Positions 22,401-34,479 of a DNA stretch of 64,000 nt are shown here, piece by piece (position 1 is the stretch's first letter; every line of letters begins with the position of its first letter). Under the pieces are notes generated by a model. The model saw only the letters and a list, made by a program, of their open reading frames with translations. It had not been told where the DNA came from and did not search any database. Location of the stretch: positions 1-64,000 of the forward strand of contig JAEMWC010001192.1 in NCBI GenBank assembly GCA_016490735.1, written 5' to 3'. This stretch comes from Pachyseris speciosa. Its lineage: Eukaryota > Cnidaria > Anthozoa > Scleractinia > Pachyseridae. A program made the position numbers and the translations under genes.

Positions 22401-24483
22401 AGACGCGAACTAGGAAGCCAAGTGAAAAGTTGAGTTATATTTATAAGCACTCAGTAATTTTCAAGAACATGAGAGAATATTTCTTTTATAAAATGTCTGG
22501 GAGATTTGGCTTCCTAGTTCTTTAACTCTCTGATTATTTTAGTTAGCCAATACCTCTTTTCTTTATTTGATCTCATTACAGGTACAATTTGTTTTTTAGG
22601 GTAGAATAAAGTGGTTGTTGTTGTTGTTGTTACAGCTTACAATTTATTTATTCATCTCTTCAGAGGTTACCACACAGTATAACAAAATGACCACCGCTCT
22701 GTTGGTTTAATTGTTAGCTCATTTGATTGGGCTCTCCATGGGTATCACACAAGTTATTGCAAATCCTGCACAGGCCTGATTTAGTTTTCTGACTTTTGCT
22801 TTGCAAAATCTTACTGGCAATTTGGAAAGATATAAGTACAATTGTCGTCCACTTCTTAAAATCATTTACCCGCAATTCAATTGTGTAATTTTCATCAATT
22901 CAGAATAGTGAACTGATTTGTGCTGTTCATGAGCACATGAAAGAAAAGTGGCATACAATGTAACTTTTTTAACCAAACATTGAGCACAAGCTTTGAAGAT
23001 ATATAAGCTGTCTTAATGGGTGCACAGATATGATGAATACCAAGTAGAATTAGCTAGTTCCATAGATCAAAGAATACACAATAATTTAAACTAATTTGAT
23101 AGTAACTTGCAACTAATTAAAGAATGGAACAAATTTAGCTGAGCAATATCTTTTCCTCATAGTTGCAAGTAATTACTCTGTAATTACAGGTATGATCTGC
23201 TGGAAACCTAAGAACAGCTTGATTTAAAAAGTCATGCAGCTGTGAAGTCACCTTTTTATGGCAAAGAAAGCACAATACTGAAAATATTACTGGAAATTTC
23301 TTTGTTGTCATTCTTTTTTTGTACTTCAGGGATTAAGAAAAGATGTACTTGAGAACTTTGAGGTTAGATTTGCAGAGCGTGAGGTAAGTAGAAAGTAGTT
23401 CCTTGCTTTGAAGTGAGCCTGTCATTTTCAATGCATGTAGTAATCAGATGTATTCTGTTTGCTTTCAGTTTAAGGACCCCAAAGGGAAGATAAACAAGCA
23501 TGACTGTGTGGTGTTCCCTTGGTATGATGTCAACAAAACAGCAGTAAAGGGTGTAAAACTTGTCAAACTGGGGGATGACTCATCTGATTCAAGTTTCACT
23601 ATAGAGCCACGGTAAAGAAATGTAAAATGCATTTAACACTAGGAGTTCAAGGATAAGTAGTAATTTTACAATCTCTGTGGCAATATTGCCCCCAATTAAT
23701 GTGATTGTTTTTGTTTTCAGACAGGGCTTTTTGGGATTGTTTGGTTGGAATACAGTTGATACTCAAGCTAAAGAGGTTGGATATTAATGTTCCAAAATTT
23801 ACACCTATCGCTATCTTAAATTCTCTACTAAGGCCCCCCTCTCAAAGAAGCCCCCTCTCTTACAGCCCGTATAAGCCCAGCCCCTCATTGGAGTCATTTT
23901 GAGTCCCCCCTCCCCTCTCCCACCTTTTCCTCCACAACCCAATTGCAATAAACAACAGCCTACCTGAATATAATCACAAACATACAGCATCACGTCATGT
24001 GCACTGACCGACATATAGTTTATCCACATGCTAGAAGTTCAGAATGCTTGTTTGTTGTTAATCTTGTACAGTTATTATGTCACTCAGATCTTCATGTCTT
24101 GCCCTCATCCAAAACAGGAAATAGAGTACCACATCTCTTAAGTCTCTTTCGTCCTCTTTGTTTGCTGCCAGTACTGTGTTGCACTAAATTAAATAAGCCC
24201 CCTGTCAAACATGCTTGAAAGAAAGACAGGGGATGGGGGATGGGGGGGGGGGGGTGGTTTACAGGCTGAATAGAGTATTTACGGTTAAACTGTATATGTT
24301 TTGGTATGATGTTGCAGTGATTGTGGTCTGCCTGCCCCCATTGACTCAAGGTTTTTATAAACAAATACAGTCATGTACAGCTGTAGAAGGCTTTCATTAA
24401 TAATAACAATAATAAAAATAATAAGGTGGCTTGTCACTACCTGCTGATAGGGGATACTCCAGTGGCAATTACTGTGACATAGT

Positions 24484-24582
<99 letters not shown>

Positions 24583-27087
24583 CTACAGCTACAGCTACAG
24601 CTACTGCTACTGCCACTGCTACTGGCAATTACTGCTACTGCTACTGGGTTTCCTGGAAAACCAGGATCGAGGATCAAGGATCGATGATCGACAATCGGGG
24701 ATCGGGGATCGGGGATCGAGGATCGAGTGAAAAAAACAATAAATGAAAACTTATATAAAAAATCATGAAGTGCCAAGTGCGCAAGATATACTCACGTGTG
24801 TTCAGAATTGTTACTAGCCGTAAGCATGCACACTTGCAATCAACAAACTTATCACCATTTTTAAACGATGACTTCTGTTGCGCATGATCGACCGATCCAT
24901 AAAACCGAATAGAACACGAAGCACCGCGTAGTCCACTTAGAACACAAAGCAGATCTATTAGAATAGGCTAATTCAAAGTATACTGAATGAGATAGACAGA
25001 TTCTATTTGAGGAGTTGTATTAGATTTAGAAAAAAGAAATTTCTACGAAAACTGTTCGCTGAGTTGCAACGTTCCTGGGCAAAGTTAAATGAACAGGAAC
25101 GTGAAAGAGAACATCACAAAACAATAGGTTCAATAAGCAAAAACAATCGCTGTGCACATGCATTTTACATTTTGGTACATTTCTTTGCCGTCCTCTGCAA
25201 AAAAACAACATGAAATAACCAAATTTTAGGTTTTGGCGAGAATGTGAGCACATGATGTAAACTTCTCTTTACTTTATCGCCGTTCATAGAAATTTAGTTC
25301 CAGGATAGTTCGCCGACATTTTACAAGTTAAACACTGAATTGGAATAATCGCTAATGTGCCACAATAACAAGAAGATATGTTTTAAAATGACGTTTTTGT
25401 TGCCGTCGTGTCCTCATTTCTTAAACTCCCTAGTGAGTGACGAAAAATGGGATGCCCAGTTTCTAGTATTTCAGTAAACTTAACTATATTGAGTTCGAAT
25501 GATATATGAAATTAATCATGTATGAACTGCGGAAATGAAATCAAATAATGATAATAATAATGACAATTTAAAACTTATATAGCGCATTTTCCATGTAAAT
25601 ATGATCAAATGCGCTTTACATATGATACAATTTAAAAAGATTTATAGTGTACAATATAAAATAAAAAAAATATTATATGTGATTAAAAGCATTGCTAAAC
25701 AGGTGTGTCTTAAGATGGCACTTGAAAGTATTGATGTTAGAAATAGAGCGGATTTCATGCAGCAGAGCATTCCACAATTTTGGTGCTGCTACTTGAAATG
25801 ACCTATCGCCCAAGGTGGCTCTAGTTCGAAGAGATGGCGGTTCAAGTAGGAGACCATTAGAAGATGATCTTAACCTATACGCGCCTGGTATCTTAACTGA
25901 AATTAGCTCTTGCAAATAAACTGGTGACTTCCCGTGGATGGTCTTGAACGTCAAAAGCAGTATCTGTAATTAATCCACTGTCTGACCGGTAGCCAGTGCA
26001 GCTTGCGCAAAAAGGGTGTTACGTGACAATAGCGCGGCGCGCGGCTTACCAGCCTCGCAGCAGCATTTAAAACACGTTGCACTTTGTTGATTTGTATGGC
26101 AGGCAGACCATATAAAAGACTGTTGCAATAGTCTATGCGTGATGAGACAAACGCATGCACGAGAGCTTTGGTAGCATCTAGACTTAAAAACTTACGAATA
26201 CGACCTATATTATGTAGATGGTAAAAGGCCGAGGCACAAAGCTTACTAATATGGATAGACATGTTAAAATGAGAGTCAAACCATGACCCAAGATTCCTAA
26301 GTTCAGATTTAGCTTCTATGAGTGCGTCACCAACAGTGATACTACTAAAGTTAACCTTCTCAAGCTACTGTTTGGTGCCTATAAGTAAAAATTCAGTCTT
26401 ATCGTCGTTCAGCTTTAACTGATCCCTGATCATCCAATCCTTTAGATCTTTAATGCAGTCACACATAGCATTAAGCGCAATCTCATCGTCACCTGGGACA
26501 TTCGGGCTGAACGCCAAATACAACTGTGAATCGTCAGCATAGCAATGAACGCTTGGCAGATGCTTTTCAACTATATATATGTCAAATAGCTTACTTATGT
26601 ATACGGTAAAAAGGATAGGGCCAAGACAGCTCCCTTGTGGAACCCCTTGCTTCAGGGGAAAGGTAGATGAAACACCTCCATTCACGGCAACGTATTGTGA
26701 ACGATCTGCCAGATATGATGCGAACCAGTCAAGCGCTTTGCCATCCACTCCAAACCTCGACCTCAGACGACTCAGCAGGGTCTCATGCTGAACTGTGTCA
26801 AATGATCAAGATCAAGGAGCAGTAAAAGAGTTACCTTTTGCGCCTCCATATTAAGGAGAATGAAGAATGATCCTCGCAGTTGTGAACGCAATTTATGCAA
26901 TAGCAAAAGGAAGCCTGAAAAAAATTCAGAACTTCAACGCAGCTGTGAATGCAATTGCATAAATTGTTTTCACAACTGCGAGGATCATTCTTCATTTGAT
27001 TTCATATCCGCAGTTCATATATGATTCATTTCATATATCATTCACACTAATTTCTTTCATGGGAACATATGAACCCGCAATTGACCT

Positions 27088-27128
<41 letters not shown>

Positions 27129-30100
27129 ATTGCACTGGTAATCGCGAGGTCATGGGTTCAAACCCCGTTGAAGTCCTTAATTTTTTCAGGCTTCTTTTCG
27201 CAATTGCATAAATTGCGTTCACAACTGTGAGGATCATTCTTCATTTGATTTCATTTCCGCAGTTCATATATGATTCATTTCATATATCATTGGGTGATTC
27301 CAGAAAATATCCATACCATACCACGGGCGGCATCTTGGAATTCCGAGGGAGAGGGGTGGTTTCTTGGACTGGAATTCCGAAGGCGTGGGGGGGTAACACA
27401 GTTTGGAATTCCAAAGGCATGGGCGGGAATTAACAGCTCTGACTTCAGTAAATTTCTGGAGGGAAGACGGCGAAAGCTTCGCTTGAAATCACTGACCTGT
27501 TAACTTTCCTAGTTTGTAAATCAAGCACGAACTGACCACAGAAGCAGGAAGCAGAAATAAGCATTCATACAGATGGGTTGTGCAGCAAGCTCCACATCGA
27601 AGAGGCCTTAAAGTTGATGAATTAGCCGATTGATAAATAAAATATAACCAAGTCCGTGTTTCTTACCGATTGTCAACGATATGTTGTTGAAAGCTCGCAC
27701 CAGTCTCTCGTTTCCAAAGAGAACGCCTGACAGATTTTGTATTTCATGCCGGTGTGCGGCAAGCGGAAGACCTTCGATAGCAATTACCTAGACCAGATTC
27801 AGTGATCAGCGGTTTCAGTGATAACATGGGTTTGTGGGGGGTGCTCATTCTTGCCGGCTCATAAAAACTGGTTGCGGTCGTTGTTATCAAAGGATTTCCG
27901 CGACAAGCTTGTAGCTTTCCAGACACGGTCTGTGATTGGAGAACAAAACAATAGCTGATACAACAGTTCTAAACAATGCTCCTAGCCCTGATAACAAAGA
28001 AAGCTACAGGCCATATGGACGAATGAAAATAGAGGTCTGGAAGAACTACAGGATTACTGCAGTGTGCCTTTTTGATGCGCTATTTCATTCAAAACTGTTT
28101 ATGCGCAGCCAAGTGTTTTTAACATTTAGTTCTAAATAGGTTTTCTTCCTCCAAATAACTATTTATCCAGGAGCTCATCTCCTTAACCAGACGCACATTT
28201 GCCAATAGAACTGGTAGAATCAGGGAGAGGTAGAGGGTTAAGTGTCGGGATTTGATTATAATACCTCAAAAAAATCATGATAATAGTAACTTTTAATTCA
28301 TTTTTTTATTTCCATCATACATTTCCCATGATTATATTATTTGTACCGGTATGTTATGTGTACATGTAGCGCAACAGATAGCTACAACAAATTGTACAAC
28401 ATCACCGCAAAAGAAGAATTCATATGATGTTATTAGAATTCTTGATGACCTAGAAAAGAAAATTCTTGTGGAGGAAAAGGAAATGCAAATGCACGTGAAC
28501 AACAAATGCGTTAGCAAAAAGTCCAAGGCTTCAGAGAATTTAGAAAATGGTCCACCTACCAAATGGATGAAAACAGTAGAATCTTTATCTACGTGTACAA
28601 GGCCATGTTCACAACAGCATCGGAAAGTTCCACAGAAAATAAAAGAATCGTTTAGCAGCAAGGAAGGCGACAGTGTTTCAGTTGGAAGCAAGGTGATGGT
28701 CTTATGGACAGAAAAGGAGCTGGATGGAACGGTGTTTAAGCCTGGATGGTATGAAGGACAAATACAGTGGCGTGATGATGACAATGACACTATAGGGATT
28801 CTTTACTGCGAAGATGTAAAAAAAGGGAAGGCAAAAGTATACGAGCTATGCCTTACACTGGCAGTTGCAGATGGCATTTTGCAAATCAAGAGCTAATCAG
28901 TGCTAAGGCCTGGTTTAAACGTCGCATTTTACATGCGCCGAATCAAATACTAATTTTAGTCGACTCAAATGAATACGTTTGGCTGATTTGATTTAAACGT
29001 CGCATTGTTTTGCGCAATAAAATTGCTGAGTGCGAGTGACGTGTTTTAAATTCCCATTCAAGCAACCATAAATTATTTAACATATTTCAATTCAATTCGG
29101 CACATGTAAAATGCGGCGTTTAAATCAACTGTCGAAGTTCAGTCGCATATTCGACTGACTCGCATCGAATTGAAATGTGTCGCATTTAATTGATTTAGAC
29201 GTCGCATTTTACATGCACTTAATTTGTCAATTCGATTCGGCGCATGTAAAATGATCTCCAGGATATTGTACTTGCATTCAAACAGTTGTTTTCCTTATAG
29301 AGCGCAAGCATCTAGCCCACTGTGATGGTGTCTAGCACAAGGAAGGCTAGGAAAGATGTGATTTTCATTAATGTTACAGTCAACAAATTTATTTCATTTT
29401 ACAGCTGTTCTGCACAAATTTTGAAATTTAATACGTGCGCTAAATGTCTCTACTGGTCATAGTCAAGTCCTAATATCAATAGCGTGGGCATTATTTTCAC
29501 TATAGGACAAATATTTGCAGTTTTGTGCAAGCACAACATTTGGACTGGATTATGCGATTGCAAAACAAACTAAAACTTGTAATATAAAGACAAAATACGA
29601 CCATCTGTTTATTGGTCATGTAAGTACTCACGCCGGACTATGTCTTGTTGTCTTTGACAAAGTAAAAGATTCATTTCTGTCTTGAATTCACAAAAATAAG
29701 TTTTAAATGCAGCGTAAGCATATACATTTGACACATTGTTTTCATCCCTAAGGGTTATTGTAGAAATATGTTGTACATATTTTGCTTGAATATTTTGCTT
29801 GTTAAACGTATGCTGCATAACTAAAGGTCAGCAGTAATTACTCAATGAGCGAAATTTTCAATATGGCGGGTGATTGCACAGCGATCGTGAACTTTACTTT
29901 TGTCAGCTTCCACCGGTATCAATATGATAGATATCCCGAAAATATGAAGCTAATGAATGGAAAACAAAAAGTTTTATTTAGTGGTAAGCAGCTTAAAGAT
30001 AACGCTTAGAAGGAATACCTACGCTGTACGAAGGTTAACAAACTGGAGTTGCTTGATCATCTGACTGAAAATTGTGAACAGAATTATTTTGCAGGGGGGA

Positions 30101-31153
30101 ATAGTGCAAGTTTTCTGTTCGTTCCAAGTTTTAGGCGGTCAAACAGGAATTCCAAAGGGTCTGAAACATAAATGGAAAATTCCGGAGGGGAGGGGAGGTT
30201 AGCGATTTTGGAATTCGGAGGGCAAGGGGGGATGAGCATTTGGGAATTTCCGAGGGCAAGGGGGGGTCAAAATGCTCATGCCACCCGTGGTAGGGTATGG
30301 ATATTTTCTGGAATCACCCATTCATGCTCATTTCTTTCACAGGAACATATGAACCCACAATATATTGACCTGCTCCAAACGTCAGTGGCTTCATAGCTCA
30401 GTTGATTAGAGCATCGCACCGGTAATCACGAGGTCACGGGTTCAAACCCATTGAAGTCCTGAATTTTTTTCAGGCTTCTTTTCACAATTGCATAAATTGC
30501 GTTCACAACTGTGAGGATCATTCTTCATTTGAAATACAGTCTGTACAGTATTTGTCAAAACAGTTCAAGAAGTAAATTTTTTCAGCACGGATTTTGTTTC
30601 TTAAAAGGAAAAGTAAAAAAATCTATTTCCTGAAAAAATCTATTTAATATCCCCAATCCCCAATCCCCAATCCCCGATCGCCGATCCCTGATCCTCGATC
30701 CTCGATCCTCGATCCTCGATCCTGGTTTTCCAGGAACCCACTGCTACTGCTACTGCTACTGCTACTGCTACTACTACTGCTACTACATATTTCTATAGCG
30801 CAAATTAACATATGTAGATATGAGCACAGCTAGGTGAGCAGATATAACTAATAATTCAAATAAACATAGCATGATAAGAATCCCAACTGGCTGGAGGCAA
30901 ACCAGTTGGCTGTCAATACAAGAATACACAGCCAGGTGCATGGTTTATCCAGTGGTGGTCTCTCAGGGATCCACAAACAGTGCATTTTCAACCTCCCAGT
31001 TTTCTTGATCCCAGCTGTGCTCCGAGACCACATTTTGTTTGTGATCCAAACAACCCAAGAACACAGCTACCTTTTCCACCTCCCATTAGAGGGCACCACT
31101 TAGAGGTGGGAAGTGAGCCTAGTTCTTACTGTTCAGTAGTATTTTGTTCAAAC

Positions 31154-31213
<60 letters not shown>

Positions 31214-34200
31214 TATAATCCCTCTATTAACCCATTGGCACACGTGCCGGCCAAAACCGGCCGCACAAGATTCCCATGCCTCAAAACATTACAACTTTCT
31301 CATTCACACAAATATTGCCTTAACTGTCAGCTGTGAGCACGAAATGGAATGTCCTTTAAATTTGCATATCCAATAAACTCAAGAAACATAGCGATTTTTA
31401 CCAAATATGGCCTTTTGAGTTTGGACAAGAACGAAACTGACCGTTTTTAATGTCAAAGAGAAGCAATGAAAATGCCCCTTTTGCCTTTGTTTTTTAAAGA
31501 AATCATTGTCAAAAAACCAAACTTCAACCATCATAGCAAAATTCAGTCCTTGTTCTAGCTTAGAAATGACTTTTTTTGTTCATATTCTTTTCCCGAGCAT
31601 AGATACAGCCTTTTGTTCCAGTGCATTCGGGCCTTTCCGCCGTTTTCAACATCTCCACTGCACTGCATGCTGGGAAATAATGAGAATTTTTGACAACGCC
31701 CATTCCTTCCCCCAGTTCTTTCACATGTAAACTAAGTCTACAGCCACTCCGACCTACTGCCAAAAATTCCTGCTTGTGGTCATCTTCAGTGCTCACAAAT
31801 TCCAAAATATGCAGCGGTAGATCGAGAAATTCATCAATAGTTGAGTCCCAAAGGTACTAAGTGTCCGACCAGCCAAATTCCCAGTTCATCGAGTAACAAG
31901 TGAAATTCGACAACAAAGTACATCACCTTGCTCGATTCTTTAAGAAAGTGGACTCTTAGCTACCGTCATGCTTAATGATGCTCGTTATGGATCGTTTATA
32001 GGTGGAAAATCATCCGAAAAGGTAAGAACAGCTGTGCGCCAATGGGTTAAAGTCTCAAGTTTTTCCAGCTGAGAACAGATGCTATACTAATTAAGGAGAC
32101 TAAAAGCAAATCATACAACTCTAAATCAAGTAGAATCAGTCAAATCAAATCAAAGTTACCTTGATCCCACTGATGTAATAATTATATTTATTCTCCTCTA
32201 AAAGCAATTATTATTTTGGTTTATTTTAGGTTGTGTTAACGTCAACAGAGTTTGATGCCATAGCAGTGGATCAGTCGACATCATATCCTGCCATTTCTCT
32301 TCCCCTGGGCACCAACTCACTCCCGCCTGAGGTGTGTGCAGTTTATGTTTAGGACAGTACTTAACTACCATTAGATATCGTTTACAGTGTATAAGTTATG
32401 CAGTGCTTTGGAGTGCTATACCATGGAGTACCCCAGGATCGTCATGTAGTCACTTGTATTTTCCTGGTATACATGTTGTAGGCCAAAATGATTAACCTAG
32501 GTTAAAATGAAATTTCTTTGTCTTCAAAGCCTAATCATTAATGAATCGTGAATAATTAGGGTTAGAAGACAAAGGAATTTCATTTTGACCTTGGCTAGTG
32601 GTTAGAAACATTTGACTTACAAACTACACATGACCCTTTAGGCAAGTGTGTATGCAAAGGTATGGCATGGCCATTCCATTTAAAATACATAACCCTGTAC
32701 AATCAATGTGGTACATGATTGGAAGGGTTTGTGGAATACCAACAGATATGCGATTGGCTGTACACTGTACTTTCTATGTGTGGTACAAAGCAATGTGTTA
32801 ATAACTACATGCATACTTAATTGTATCCTCTTCCTCTCAGGGCTTTTCAGGGATAGTGTTGAATCAGGACAGAGACTAGGGATGGTCACTGGCAGAGATT
32901 TGTTGCATCGCTAGTGGTTCTTTTATGTCCCACAGAGTCAGATTCAGTGAAAGTACTGTGAGACAGAACCTACAGTTTATCGTCCTTATCCAAGAAGACT
33001 AGTCTTAACCATTTGAAGATGTTATTACAAAGGCAGCACTTTCTCCTCAATTATTTAAAAGACCCTGAGTTAGTTGGTACAGCCAGAGTTTGAACCCACA
33101 ACCTCCCACACAGTAGTGCTCTACCAAATGATCATGAGTGTTAAATACAGCAATGTTTTAAGAGCCTTAACTTGTAGCGGGATAAGAATAATATTAAGCA
33201 AACAATATTTAACAAAATTGAAAATTAAAATTAATCATAGATCAAATTTTTCTTATCTTTAGGTTCTTCCACAACTTGAACAGTTTGAAAAAATCATTTT
33301 GTGGTTTGGAAATGATGTTTTCTCACGGCAAGCTGCCAATCAGTTCTCAAAGAAACTAAATTTGAATAGATGTTTTCTTGTCAGGTATGTTGGTGAAATA
33401 AGCAGTATGTAAAACATCTATGTAAAATTATATGTACAGGTATTTAATCGGTTTACAGAGTGACTGACTAAATTGATTTTGTAGTAATATTGGTGGCCTG
33501 AATCCATTCAAGTTATTTCATTTTTGCCACAAATCAGGAGAAATTATAGGAGAATCTTGTCATTACAAAGCTGATCCAACAATAAATAAACCAGTTGCAC
33601 TCAGATAGAAAGGACAACCTAACAAACACACATTGTAGGCCTTAATATATAATGCCTGAAAATGCCATAATGGATGTTTGTTGATGCAATTGGCAGTGAA
33701 TCGGATCAGGAAAACTAACTAGTTTCCTGATGGACTATACATTAAGTGCTTTTTTATATACTTAGACTTTCTCTTCAACAATCACAGGAAAACAAACAAA
33801 CAAACAAAGACAGCACTACAAGAAAACAACTTCTTTATTCACAAGCCTGCTGAATGAATAATTTGCAAAATGTTTCAAACTGACATGAGCATGTGCTGAA
33901 GATCACGCCACTTTTTAGTCATACTGATCATGTTCTGTTGTATTGGGTGTGGGCAACAACTGTGGAGTTGTTACTAATTCCAGTTGGGATACATTTGAAT
34001 TTGATCAGGGAGATGTGACCAAGAATCAACCAATTACAGTGCTCATTTTGTTGAGTGAAAGTCTAGGTATATAACAACAGGAATTGTTATATACAACTTC
34101 ATCTCTGGAAACATCTGAGAACTCTCAGGAAAACAAATCTAACTGTTTCCCTCGGGGCCATACATTAATTGTTTAATATCATGAGAAACATCAAAAAGAG

Positions 34201-34443
34201 CGATAGATACTTATGTCACAGGTAACACGTGTATTTGTCCTAAGACCAACTAGTGATAACAGCCCAGCAAGTGCACTGGATGCTCTGAACTCGGTAAGCA
34301 TAATTGTATCTGTCAAGCTTAGTAACACATTTTGTAAAAGCAATTTAAGTTACTTTAAGCTGGGTGTTTTGCATACGTTTTTTATTCTGTTCTGTTTGCA
34401 ATCTCTTGTTTATTTTGTTATGTAATATGTTACTTAGCAGGGA

Positions 34444-34479
<36 letters not shown>

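Larger units (their letters stand above)
27292..30319. mobile_element. 3,028-bp DNA transposon with 42-bp TIRs and ATT duplication
   Basis: The left 42 bp (start GGGTGATTCCAGAAAATATC) match the complement of the right 42 bp with two mismatches. Flanks are ATT at 27,289-27,291 and 30,320-30,322. Removing one ATT with the element restores the tandem-repeat unit exactly, so the duplication is 3 bp. Inside each end are G-rich tracts with repeated TTGGAATTCCGA-like motifs. It carries one 181-codon ORF and a palindromic MITE. No DDE transposase was recognised, so the superfamily is unassigned; a 3-bp duplication would fit Harbinger, but the target here is not TWA. Confidence 0.85.

Noticed and set aside
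24285..24776. Ser-rich and Tyr-rich long ORFs
   Set aside because: They are translations of the (ACT)n/(CTACTG)n microsatellite on both strands.
28332..28790. 152-codon minus-strand ORF
   Set aside because: Shadow of the plus-strand ORF at 28,351-28,896; its composition is that of an antisense frame.
27103..30459. Two functional tRNA-Thr genes
   Set aside because: The anticodon arms are mispaired, with an extra base, and both lie in a repeat unit; kept as tRNA-like repeats.
26863..30536. CRISPR array
   Set aside because: Units are 249 bp with no constant repeat/unique spacer alternation, and the DNA is animal.
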